A stretch of DNA of 64,000 bases from Pseudomonas entomophila (lineage in GTDB: Bacteria > Pseudomonadota > Gammaproteobacteria > Pseudomonadales > Pseudomonadaceae). Shown here in pieces: positions 46,709 through 54,293 of the stretch. The notes under the pieces are model-generated. The model was not told the origin of the DNA, did no database searches, and saw nothing but the letters and a program-made list of their open reading frames with translations. Position numbers and translations under genes: made by a program. Position 1 is the stretch's first letter. Each line of letters starts with the position of its first letter. The stretch is from the NCBI RefSeq assembly GCF_013523165.1, contig NZ_JAAMQI010000007.1, positions 124,001 to 188,000 on the forward strand, written 5' to 3'.

Positions 46709-47920
46709 TCAGCGCTTGCCCGTGGAGGGCAGGAACACCGCCAGCACCCCGAACAATGGCAGGAACGAACACAGGCCATAGACGTACTCGATGCCGCGCA
46801 GGTCGGCCAGGTAGCCCAGCAGCGCAGCGCCGATCCCGCCGAAGCCGAACATCAGGCCGAAGAAGATCCCGGCGACCATGCCGACGTTGCCTGGTACCAG
46901 CTCCTGGGCATAGACCACGATCGCCGAGAAGGCCGAGGCGAGGATGAACCCGATGATCAGGCTGAGCACGGTGGTCCAGAACAGGTCCGCGTAAGGCAGG
47001 GCCAGGGTGAAGGGCGCCACGCCGAGGATCGAGAACCAGATCACCGCCTTGCGCCCGATCCGGTCACCGATCGGCCCGCCAAAGAAGGTGCCGGCCGCCA
47101 CGGCGCCGAGAAACAGGAACAGGTGCAGTTGCGAGCTGGCCACCGTCACGCCGAACTTCTCGATCAGGTAGAAGGTGTAGTAGCTGGTCAGGCTGGCCAT
47201 GTAGAAGTACTTGGAGAACACCAGCAGCCCGAGCACGCCCAGGGCGAGCATGACCCGCTGGCGCGACAGGCCGTGGCTGGCCTGCTGGCCCTGACGGGCC
47301 CTGAACTGGTTGAGGTGGTCCTTGTACCAGCGACGCAGCAGCAGGGTCACGCCGAAGAAGAACAGCCCGGCCAGGCCGAACCAGGCCACGTGCGTCTGCC
47401 CGAATGGAATCACGATGGCGGCGGCCAGCAAGGGGCCGAACGCCGAGCCTGCGTTGCCGCCGACCTGGAAGCTGGACTGCGCCAGGCCAAAGCGCCCACC
47501 GGAGGCCAGCCGGGCGATGCGCGAGGTTTCCGGGTGGAAGGTCGACGAGCCGATGCCCACCAGCGCCGAGGCCAGCAGGATCATCGGGAAGCTGCCGACG
47601 AAGGCCAGCATGACGATGCCGACCAGGGTGCACAGCGTGCCCAGGGGCAGCAGGTTCGGATTGGGCCGTCGGTCGGTGTAGAAACCGACCCACGGCTGCA
47701 GCAGCGAGGCGGTGATCTGGAAGGTCAGGGTGATCAGGCCGATCTGGGCGAAGCTCAGGTCGTAGCTGGCCTTGAGCATCGGGTAGATCGACGGCAGTAC
47801 CGACTGGATGAGGTCGTTGATCAGGTGCGCCAGGGCACAGAAGGTGATGATGCGCATCACCAGCGGCTGGGCAGGATTCGCCGTACCGGTGCTGGCGGTG
47901 GAGGTGCTGCTGGTGGCCAT
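46709..47920 (-). CDS. fsr: Fosmidomycin-resistance-type MFS exporter
   Basis: The 403-aa transporter closely follows the Fsr family: HLINDLIQSVLPSIYPMLK in helix 1, FTDRRPNP-like loop (FYTDRRPNPNLLPLG) and GIGSSTFHPETSRIARLASGG in helix 4. Fsr proteins export drugs such as fosmidomycin in E. coli; here native substrates are unknown. The start at 47920 follows a Ser/Thr-rich leader (MATSSTSTAS). It diverges from the tRNA-Met gene. Confidence 0.9.
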   Translation of the reverse strand: MATSSTSTASTGTANPAQPLVMRIITFCALAHLINDLIQSVLPSIYPMLKASYDLSFAQIGLITLTFQITASLLQPWVGFYTDRRPNPNLLPLGTLCTLVGIVMLAFVGSFPMILLASALVGIGSSTFHPETSRIARLASGGRFGLAQSSFQVGGNAGSAFGPLLAAAIVIPFGQTHVAWFGLAGLFFFGVTLLLRRWYKDHLNQFRARQGQQASHGLSRQRVMLALGVLGLLVFSKYFYMASLTSYYTFYLIEKFGVTVASSQLHLFLFLGAVAAGTFFGGPIGDRIGRKAVIWFSILGVAPFTLALPYADLFWTTVLSLIIGFILASAFSAIVVYAQELVPGNVGMVAGIFFGLMFGFGGIGAALLGYLADLRGIEYVYGLCSFLPLFGVLAVFLPSTGKR

Positions 47921-48122
47921 TGGCGTGGATTCCCGGCGCAGGTGTGGAAGCGGATTATCGGGAATCGAGCGCAGGCATCGCCACTGTTTTATCGCGTGCG
48001 CGGCATCTGGGCGGCGGCGCGTGTCCCCTCTAAGGGGTGCCCGGCCCCGTGCTATTCGTCGGACAGCACCGGCCAGGGCCGCTAAGCGTTTGAAAGCGTG
48101 CAAATTTTTTTGTGCGTGAGTG

Positions 48123-48151
48123 TTGACACCGACAGCGCACGAGGGAATAAT
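48123..48151 (+). promoter_or_regulatory. Promoter of tRNA-Met
   Basis: TTGACA (48123-48128), 17-bp spacer and AATAAT (48146-48151), ending 10 bases before the mature tRNA start. Confidence 0.85.
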
Positions 48152-48161
48152 GCGCGCCATT

Positions 48162-48238
48162 GGCTACATAGCTCAGTTGGTTAGAGCATAGCATTCATAA
48201 TGCTGGGGTCCGGGGTTCAAGTCCCTGTGTAGCCACCA
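48162..48238 (+). tRNA. tRNA-Met, elongator (anticodon CAT)
   Basis: A 77-nt cloverleaf with encoded CCA. Acceptor GGCTACA pairs fully with TGTAGCC (no 1:72 mismatch, so not the initiator), anticodon loop TTCATAA with CAT at 48196-48198, and T-arm GGGGTTCAAGTCCC. A tRNA-Ile with lysidine-modified CAT is a less likely reading. Confidence 0.95.
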
Positions 48239-48244
48239 AATCCG

Positions 48245-48278
48245 AAAAGGGCTTACCGCAAGGTAGGCCCTTTTCTTT
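48245..48278 (+). terminator. Rho-independent terminator of tRNA-Met
   Basis: AAAAGGGCTTACC, GCAA loop, GGTAGGCCCTTTT, then CTTTT; a strong stem directly after the tRNA. Confidence 0.92.
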
Positions 48279-48678
48279 TGCCTAGAAAAGCCGCGTGGCT
48301 CAAGCTCACACGACGACTTCTACGCCAGTTGGCGCGCCTGACCTTGAGTGCGCCGATTCCCGAAGACACCGCGACCATGAGGTTCTGGCATCTGCTGGAG
48401 AAGCATCAGCCTGCGGCCGGAATTCTGCAGGTCATCAGCGGCTACTTGCAAGACAAGGACCGGTCGCTGCGCCAAGATACCTTCGTCGACGCCACCATCA
48501 TCCATCCGCGGAGTTCGAACAAGTAGGGCAAGCGCGATCCTGAATGCACCACGTTCACGATACTGCCGCCAACGTCGCAGACGTTACCCAGGTGGTCAAA
48601 CGGCTGCACGGCGAGGAGAACGCGGTGTACGCTGACGCCGGTTACATCGAGGTTGAGAAGCGAGAGGAGCACTCTTGA
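48278..48678 (+). pseudogene. Degraded IS5-family transposase remnant
   Basis: The first part (48278-48526) reads LTLSAPIPEDTATMRFWHLLEKHQ and LRQDTFVDATIIHPRSSNK, the N-terminal and first catalytic-Asp region (DAT) of IS5-type transposases, stopped by TAG at 48524. The same frame continues GKRDPE, then about 20 codons are missing and, shifted in frame, VHDTAANVADVTQVVKRLHG, AVYADAGYIEVEKREEHS reappears up to TGA at 48678. No complete terminal repeats are visible. The element is dead and starts immediately after the tRNA-Met terminator. Confidence 0.85.
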
Positions 48679-48995
48679 TCAACGTGTGGTGACGCGCGCG
48701 CTCCAATGCAGTACGCACGACCTCCCCTTAATAGAAAAGCCGGGTATCACTGTCAGTCTTCATGGTGGATACCCTCCTTGGTTTGGACGCGCATTCGACA
48801 TCCAAAAACTGGCATAAATGCCAAGCCGCATGGATGGCACTTTATGTCACTGATGGGTGGCTGCCGTGGCTTGCCGTGGGACGATGAGCTGTCACCGCCG
48901 TCGTCACTGGCCCTCTTGTCCTTTCCACTGAAAGACGCCTTGCCGCACTATGCGCGCGGCCGCTCAACCGGGCGGTCGTCGACAAGGAATCGAGC
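48679..48995. other. Intergenic, AT-richer stretch after the IS remnant
   Basis: These 317 bases contain no supported gene. Composition up to about 48850 is lower in GC than the surroundings, and a short palindrome TGGCATAAATGCCA (48809-48822) is present, suggesting leftover mobile DNA and the promoter area of the next gene. Confidence 0.5.
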
Positions 48996-50153
48996 ATGAC
49001 AAGAACCGCCTTACCGGGCCTCGCTGCCCTCGCCTTCTGCAACCTGACCCTGGCCGACGCGAACATCGACCTGGGTGACGCCCAACGCGCCACCCGCCTG
49101 TTCGCCTTCCCCAACAACTGCCATGTGATCTGCTACCGCACCTGGACGCTGGAACAGACCGTCGAGCACTACCTGACCCAGAGCGTGCGTCGCGATGGCT
49201 ATGCCAACGCGCAGGTGCAGGTCCGCCGGGACCACGACCGGCTCCACGCGGCCATCAGTGAGGTCCCCGCCAGTTATGCCGAGCCACTGCGCAGGCTGCT
49301 CGACAGCGGCGAACTGGCCTATGAGGGCGCCACCCGGTTGAACAAGGATGGCAAATGGTCGTACGACTGGTACCTGTTCCTGCCGCTGGGCATGGCCTTG
49401 CAGCATCGCCGCAGCATCGAACTGCTGCACTTCCCGCCCGACTATTCGCTGACCCAGGCCCAGGACTACCTGCGCTCCAGCACCACCGACCGCTGGGCCG
49501 AGCTGTTGACCTTCAATGGCGTGGAGGCCAGCCAGACACCGGCGTACCAGACCATCATCGACATCGCCCCGATCGCGGCACCCGCCAGCGCAGGCGCTGC
49601 CCTGGCGGACACCTACGGCTACTTCAAGGACTATCAGGTACGCATGGTCCGCGAGATGACTCTGCAGAGCTCGGCCAGTCCGTTGCCGATGGTTGCCTTC
49701 GGCGCTCCCGTGCATGCCTGGATCGAGCAGCAGTACGGGCCCAAAGTCGGTGTCCTGGACCTGGTCAGCATCAGCCCGCAACCGGGCGCGCAGGTGCCGG
49801 TGCTGGGCGCCAACCACCCCAGTGCGATCTGGTATGCGGCCAACAAGAACAGCCATGGCGGCGATCAGGACGCAGCCGATGCAGCGGGCTTGAAGATGAT
49901 GGGGCAGGACCTGACGGCGGCCTGCTGGCAGGCGGGCATGGGACGCGAGCCACAGGCCGACGCCAGGCAGGCGCTGGAGGCCTGCTCGACCCAGTGGCAG
50001 GTGACGCAGAGAAAGCGAACGTGCGAGCTGTTCTTCCAGACGGTGCGCACGTACACGCCCGCGCAGGCGGCGGCGAAGTGCAACACCGGCGAGATGACCC
50101 GCCGCCTGCGGGACCTGCGCAAGCCGGTCGACGGCGCGCCCCAGGCGTTGTGA
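48996..50153 (+). CDS. Exported hypothetical protein with six mature cysteines
   Basis: The 385-aa protein starts MTRTALPGLAALAFCNLTLA, a signal peptide probably cut near Ala20. The mature part has two N-terminal cysteines (Cys42 and Cys46 in FPNNCHVICYRT) and four in the last quarter (AACWQ, EACST, RTCEL, AAKCNT), consistent with periplasmic disulfides. The middle is Tyr/Trp-rich and has IWYAANKNSHGGDQDAADAAG. No enzyme motif is recognised. CAAGGAATCGAGC gives the ribosome-binding site. Its position beside an IS remnant inside otherwise conserved gene order suggests acquisition or lineage-specific retention. Confidence 0.75.
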   Translation: MTRTALPGLAALAFCNLTLADANIDLGDAQRATRLFAFPNNCHVICYRTWTLEQTVEHYLTQSVRRDGYANAQVQVRRDHDRLHAAISEVPASYAEPLRRLLDSGELAYEGATRLNKDGKWSYDWYLFLPLGMALQHRRSIELLHFPPDYSLTQAQDYLRSSTTDRWAELLTFNGVEASQTPAYQTIIDIAPIAAPASAGAALADTYGYFKDYQVRMVREMTLQSSASPLPMVAFGAPVHAWIEQQYGPKVGVLDLVSISPQPGAQVPVLGANHPSAIWYAANKNSHGGDQDAADAAGLKMMGQDLTAACWQAGMGREPQADARQALEACSTQWQVTQRKRTCELFFQTVRTYTPAQAAAKCNTGEMTRRLRDLRKPVDGAPQAL

Positions 50154-50249
50154 CGCGTCTGCCGGCCTCTCGGCGCACGCCTGCCGCCAGGCCGGCCCGA
50201 AAGAAGCCTGAGGGGCTGCCGGCCAGAGCCTGGTCCTGGCCGGCACGCA

Positions 50250-50903
50250 TCACCCGCTCGTGCCTGCCTCTACCGGCCGCAACCGGTACTGCGCAGGCAC
50301 TTGCTCGAGCTTCTCGATGGTGGTGTCCAGGCTCTTCCAGCGGCCATCCTTGATGCCATAGATGCACCCGTGGATCGACAGGGGCTGGCCGCGGTGCCAG
50401 GCGTTCTGGACGATGCTGGTGTGCGCCACGTTGGCCACCTGTCGGATCACGTTCAACTCGCACAGGCGGTCGACGCGAGCCTCCTCGCCGTCGAGCGCCG
50501 CCAGCTCGCCACGCTTCTCGTAGTACAGGTCGCGAATCGAGCGCAGCCAGCCATCGATCAGGCCGAACTGGCGATCCTGCATCGCCGCGCGCACGCCCCC
50601 GCACCCGTAGTGCCCGGTCACCAGGATGTGCCGGACCTTGAGCACGTCCACCGCGTACTGGATCACCGACAGGCAATTGAGATCGGTGTGCAGCACCACG
50701 TTGGCCACGTTGCGGTGCACGAAGAGGTCGCCCGGCAGCATGCCGACGATCTCGTTGGCCGGCACCCGGGCGTCGGAGCAGCCGATCCAGAGAAACTCCG
50801 GCGCCTGCTGGCGCGCCAGCTTGGCGAAGAACTCGGGGTCACGCGCGTTGATCGCGTCGGCCCAGCGAGCGTTGTTGTCGATCAGTTCCTGCAAGTCATG
50901 CAT
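50250..50903 (-). CDS. can: Beta-class carbonic anhydrase
   Basis: Interconverts CO2 and bicarbonate in the cytoplasm. The 217-aa protein has the zinc ligands Cys42, His98 and Cys101 and the Asp44-Arg46 dyad (WIGCSDARVPANEI, VTGHYGCGGV). The C-terminus ends with a low-complexity EAGTSG tail. It lies 33 bp downstream of rimI on the same strand, an order seen in other pseudomonads. Confidence 0.95.
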   Translation of the reverse strand: MHDLQELIDNNARWADAINARDPEFFAKLARQQAPEFLWIGCSDARVPANEIVGMLPGDLFVHRNVANVVLHTDLNCLSVIQYAVDVLKVRHILVTGHYGCGGVRAAMQDRQFGLIDGWLRSIRDLYYEKRGELAALDGEEARVDRLCELNVIRQVANVAHTSIVQNAWHRGQPLSIHGCIYGIKDGRWKSLDTTIEKLEQVPAQYRLRPVEAGTSG

Positions 50904-50936
50904 GGTCGTGCCTCGTCAATGCATCAGGTCATCGGG

Positions 50937-51392
50937 TCAGGCGTCGAACAGGGTGCAGGCCATCACCAGTGCATCCTCGCGACCACCGGGCGCGGGGTAA
51001 TAGTCGCGTCGGCGACCGATCTCGTTGAAGCCATAACGTTCGTACAGGCGGTAGGCCGACTGGTTGCTGGCCCGCACTTCGAGAAAGCATTCCCGCCCGT
51101 TCAGTGCCCAGGCCCGTGCCATCAGGTGTTCGAGCAGGCGCAGGCCGAGCCCACGCCCCTGGTTCTCGGGTTTGACGGTGATGTTCAGCAGGTGCGCCTC
51201 GTCGATGATCACGTTGATCACCCCATGCCCGACCTGTTGCTGGCCGTCGAACATCAACCAGACTTCGTACGACTTGAGCGCATCCTGGAAGATACCGCGG
51301 GTCCAGGGATGGCTGAAGGCGGCATATTCGATCTTCAACACGGCATCCAGATCCGCCTCGGTCATCGGGCGGAAACTGATCGATTCACTCAT
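50937..51392 (-). CDS. rimI: Ribosomal protein S18 alanine N-acetyltransferase
   Basis: RimI acetylates the N-terminal Ala of S18. The 151-aa GNAT protein has ISFRPMTEADLDAVLKIEYAAF, the acetyl-CoA loop VKPENQGRGLGLRLLEHL (Q/RxxGxG/A) and the C-terminal RLYERYGFNEIGRRRDYYP typical of RimI. Its ATG overlaps the end of the upstream holD gene by 8 bases. Confidence 0.93.
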   Translation of the reverse strand: MSESISFRPMTEADLDAVLKIEYAAFSHPWTRGIFQDALKSYEVWLMFDGQQQVGHGVINVIIDEAHLLNITVKPENQGRGLGLRLLEHLMARAWALNGRECFLEVRASNQSAYRLYERYGFNEIGRRRDYYPAPGGREDALVMACTLFDA

Positions 51393-52194
51393 TCGAGGCT
51401 TTCCAGCGCGCCATCAGCTGGCGCATGGCTTTCCAGACGTCCGCCTTGCGCTGCGGCTCGTCCATCAACACTTCAAGACCCGGCAACGCCCAGGCATCGC
51501 CCAGGCCGTCGATCGGCACTTCACGGTAATACGCCTGCTCGTCGGCCTGCCCGGCGAAACGGATCGCGGGCAGGCCGATCAGCCACAGGCAGGCACAGGG
51601 CGACTCTTCGAGGCGCGCCTGGATGAACCCCTGGACGAAGTCCTGCGCCGCCTCGGGCCCCTGGTCGAGGTTACCGCGCATCAGCAGTGGCCAGCGGACC
51701 GGCTCGCCGATGATCTGCGGGGCGTCCGACAAACCGGCGGCGCGCAACAGGTCCTTGAGCAGCAGGTAGGACGGATCGCGACTCTGGAACGGCTGACCGG
51801 TGGCCAGCTCCACCAGCAGCAGGCAACGGCCTGCGCGCAGCAGTTGCAGGGCAAAGCGCGGTGGCGGCGCCTGCACCGGGCGGGGCGCAGGGCTGGGCGC
51901 TTCGGCGGGCGTTGACGGCGCAGGCTTGGCGAGCGCGGCAGGACGCGGGACCTCGATCTTCGGCCGCTCGCCACCACGGGCCTGTGGCGTGGCCACTGGA
52001 CGCGGCGCAGGCGCCACCACGGCGACGGGTTCGACGCTCGGCGCATCGGGCGCGCTCGGCAGCGCCACCGGCAGCAGCAGCGCGGGCCGTGACGGCGCCG
52101 CGAACGGCAGTTCGGCGCGCGGCAGCCAGTGCACCACCTGCATGGCGTTCAAATAAGCGCGGCGGCGAGACTCGGTCAGCACGGCACGGGTCAT
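51385..52194 (-). CDS. holD: Probable DNA polymerase III psi subunit (divergent pseudomonad HolD)
   Basis: The 269-aa protein has an N-terminal peptide RRRAYLNAMQVVHWLPRAELPF, a Pro/Ala-rich linker (about residues 45-110), then a globular part with LRAGRCLLLVELATGQPF, LLLKDLLRAAGLSDAPQIIGEPVRWP and the C-terminal EPQRKADVWKAMRQLMAR. The first segment resembles the part of HolD that contacts the clamp loader, and the last the HolD C-terminal motif. HolD and RimI overlap in enteric bacteria in the same order, and a cryptic, poorly conserved psi subunit has been identified biochemically in P. aeruginosa next to rimI. Generic annotation as TonB-like arises from the Pro-rich region. Confidence 0.72.
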   Translation of the reverse strand: MTRAVLTESRRRAYLNAMQVVHWLPRAELPFAAPSRPALLLPVALPSAPDAPSVEPVAVVAPAPRPVATPQARGGERPKIEVPRPAALAKPAPSTPAEAPSPAPRPVQAPPPRFALQLLRAGRCLLLVELATGQPFQSRDPSYLLLKDLLRAAGLSDAPQIIGEPVRWPLLMRGNLDQGPEAAQDFVQGFIQARLEESPCACLWLIGLPAIRFAGQADEQAYYREVPIDGLGDAWALPGLEVLMDEPQRKADVWKAMRQLMARWKASNE

Positions 52195-52351
52195 CCAGGG
52201 TCAGAAAACGGTCGGCCATTCTACCGCCGTTGCCACGCGTGTGCCGCACTGGATCGATGGGAAACCCGCCGTAACGACCAGGGGGTGAAACCCTGCCCCT
52301 CCGATACAGTACAATCGGCGCTTTTTGACCTGGCAGCGAGCCCGACCGTCG

Positions 52352-53629
52352 ATGATCGAACCCAAGCGCGTCCTGCGCGCCCTCGCCGAGCACTGGGCCT
52401 TGCTCGAACCGCTGTGCGCACGTTTCGACCAGGGCACCCTGAGCCTGGTGGAACTGCGCCAGCACCTGGCCCGTCAGTCAGGCGACACGACGCCGCAAGA
52501 CATCACCCACCTGCTGGACGTGTGGATCCGCCTGGACATCCTGATGCCCGTGGCGAAAAGCCCCAACCGTTTCGAGCTGAATGCGCAGATCCATGACTTT
52601 CTGGCCTACCTGCGCCGCGAGCATCGGCTTGGCCTGTGCCTGGAGATCGAGGCCTACCTGCGTCACCTCGAACGCCTGGCCGGGCACATCCAGGATGCCT
52701 TCGAGACCCGCGACCGCGACGACCTGGCCCGGCAACTGCGCCTGCTCGACATGCGCGTGCGCGACGTGCTGAAGAAGCTCGACAACGACGAGCAGGCACT
52801 GGTGGCGGTGGCCGAGCGCGCCAAGACCCGTGACCGGCAGATCCCGTTGCGCCAGCGCTACGCCGAGGTGCTGGCGACCTGGGACGAATACGTCGAGCCG
52901 ATGATCCAGCTGGTCAACGCCGACGGCGCCTTCGAGCAAGGCGTGCGCAAGGTCGAGGCCGTGCTGCTGCACTTGCTGAGCGAGCAGGCGCGCCTGGGCC
53001 ACCTGATCGACGACGACCGTCTGCTGCGCACCCACGCGCGGATCCTGGAGATGCAGACCAGCGCGCAGCTGACCCTGCGTCACGCCCGCGAACTGCTGCT
53101 GCCCCTGCGCGAAGAGGCCCGCCGGCACAACACCGTGACCCGTGGCGCGGCGCTGGCCCTGGCGGTGATCCGGCGCAAGGGGCTCGACGCCCTGCCCCAC
53201 GCTGCCGTGCCGCTGTTCACACGACCGCAGAGCACCTTTCTTGGCAGCGCCAGCCAGGTCGAGGCCTACGTCTATGCCCTGGCGCGCTTCGAGCCCAAGC
53301 CGGCGCGCTTCCCCAAGGCACACAAGACCGACAAGAACACCCCCGCCCAGGCACCACGCACGGTCAAGGAAATGCTCGACCGCTGCGAGCAGGCCCTGCC
53401 GCTGCCCGACCTGATGGCCTGGCTGCTCGAGCAGGAGCCGGAGGGCGACACCGACGAGTTGCTGTACTGGTTCTCGCGCCTCTCGCGCGAGAAGCGCTTC
53501 CAGCGCGAACGGCTCGAGCGCCGCGACTACGTCACCCATGAACACAAGGTCAGCCTGCGCTCGTTCGCCCTGACCTCCCGTCGCGCGCCTTCGCCCGACG
53601 CCACGCCAGGCCCTGCCCATGCATCTTGA
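52352..53629 (+). CDS. mksF: Condensin subunit MksF (kleisin)
   Basis: The 425-aa protein is the kleisin of the MksBEF condensin, which organises and helps segregate the chromosome. It starts MIEPKRVLRALAEHWALLEPL with a winged-helix-like N-terminus, a helical middle (LARQLRLLDMRVRDVLKKLDNDEQ) and a C-terminal winged-helix region (DTDELLYWFSRLSREKRFQRERLERRDYV). The ATG at 52352 is the likely start; TACAAT at 52310-52315 is a possible -10 box. It diverges from holD and overlaps mksE by 11 bases. Confidence 0.9.
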   Translation: MIEPKRVLRALAEHWALLEPLCARFDQGTLSLVELRQHLARQSGDTTPQDITHLLDVWIRLDILMPVAKSPNRFELNAQIHDFLAYLRREHRLGLCLEIEAYLRHLERLAGHIQDAFETRDRDDLARQLRLLDMRVRDVLKKLDNDEQALVAVAERAKTRDRQIPLRQRYAEVLATWDEYVEPMIQLVNADGAFEQGVRKVEAVLLHLLSEQARLGHLIDDDRLLRTHARILEMQTSAQLTLRHARELLLPLREEARRHNTVTRGAALALAVIRRKGLDALPHAAVPLFTRPQSTFLGSASQVEAYVYALARFEPKPARFPKAHKTDKNTPAQAPRTVKEMLDRCEQALPLPDLMAWLLEQEPEGDTDELLYWFSRLSREKRFQRERLERRDYVTHEHKVSLRSFALTSRRAPSPDATPGPAHAS

Positions 53630-54293
53630 TCTTTCCGAACTGTCCCAGCTCGCGCCTCTGTTCCGCGAGCTGTACAAGGGTTTTCACATCAGCCGCCGCG
53701 ACCCGGAACTGTACGCTCAGCTGTCGACGTTCCAGGACGCCTACCGGGCCTTGTTCAAGGCGCTGGGCTTCGAGCTGGTCTGCGATACCCGTGGCTTCTA
53801 CTACTTCGTCCCGGAACAGGCCGCCGCCCACGTCAACAAGACGGCTCAGCGCCTGTCGCTGATGACCTTCATCCTGGTCGAACACCTGGCCGACCAGGGC
53901 CGTGACCCCCTCGCCGTGCTCGACGGCGGCAGCCTGGGCCGCGACGAACTGCCCGCACTGCTGGACAAGTACCGCGACCTGTTCATCCAGGCCGAGGTGC
54001 AGAGCGTCGAGGACCTGGAAGAGAAGATCCTGCGACGCATGACCCAACTGGGCTTTGCCCACGAGGAAGGCGGGCTGTACCGCTTCCTGCCGCCGATGCA
54101 TCGCTTTCTCGACGTCTGCCTGTCGGTCCAGCAGGACCGCGACCTGGCGGCCACGCTGCACAGCGACCTGCCGCTGCCGACCCCGGTACTGGCCGAAGAC
54201 GACGGACTGACCGGCCTCGATGCGCTGGATGACAGTGAAGACGAGGCCCTGGCCCGCGCCATCGCCGAAGAACAGCAGGAGACCTGCCCATGA
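53619..54293 (+). CDS. mksE: Condensin subunit MksE
   Basis: The 224-aa winged-helix protein (MHLDLSELSQLAPLFRELYKGFHISRRDPEL...) binds the kleisin MksF and regulates it, like MukE. The LEEKILRRMTQLGFAHEEGGLYRFLPPMHRFLDVC segment is the conserved core; the tail is acidic (ALDDSEDEALARAIAEEQQE). It overlaps mksF and mksB by 11 and 4 bases, so the three subunits are translationally coupled. Confidence 0.9.
   Translation: MHLDLSELSQLAPLFRELYKGFHISRRDPELYAQLSTFQDAYRALFKALGFELVCDTRGFYYFVPEQAAAHVNKTAQRLSLMTFILVEHLADQGRDPLAVLDGGSLGRDELPALLDKYRDLFIQAEVQSVEDLEEKILRRMTQLGFAHEEGGLYRFLPPMHRFLDVCLSVQQDRDLAATLHSDLPLPTPVLAEDDGLTGLDALDDSEDEALARAIAEEQQETCP

Noticed and set aside
48278..48678. Active insertion sequence
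   Set aside because: The transposase has a stop, an internal deletion and a frameshift, and no intact terminal repeats or target duplication are visible.
51800..52080. TonB-like energy transducer (Pro/Ala-rich segment)
   Set aside because: There is no N-terminal transmembrane anchor or TonB C-terminal domain; the Pro-rich part is a linker in the rimI-linked HolD-like protein.
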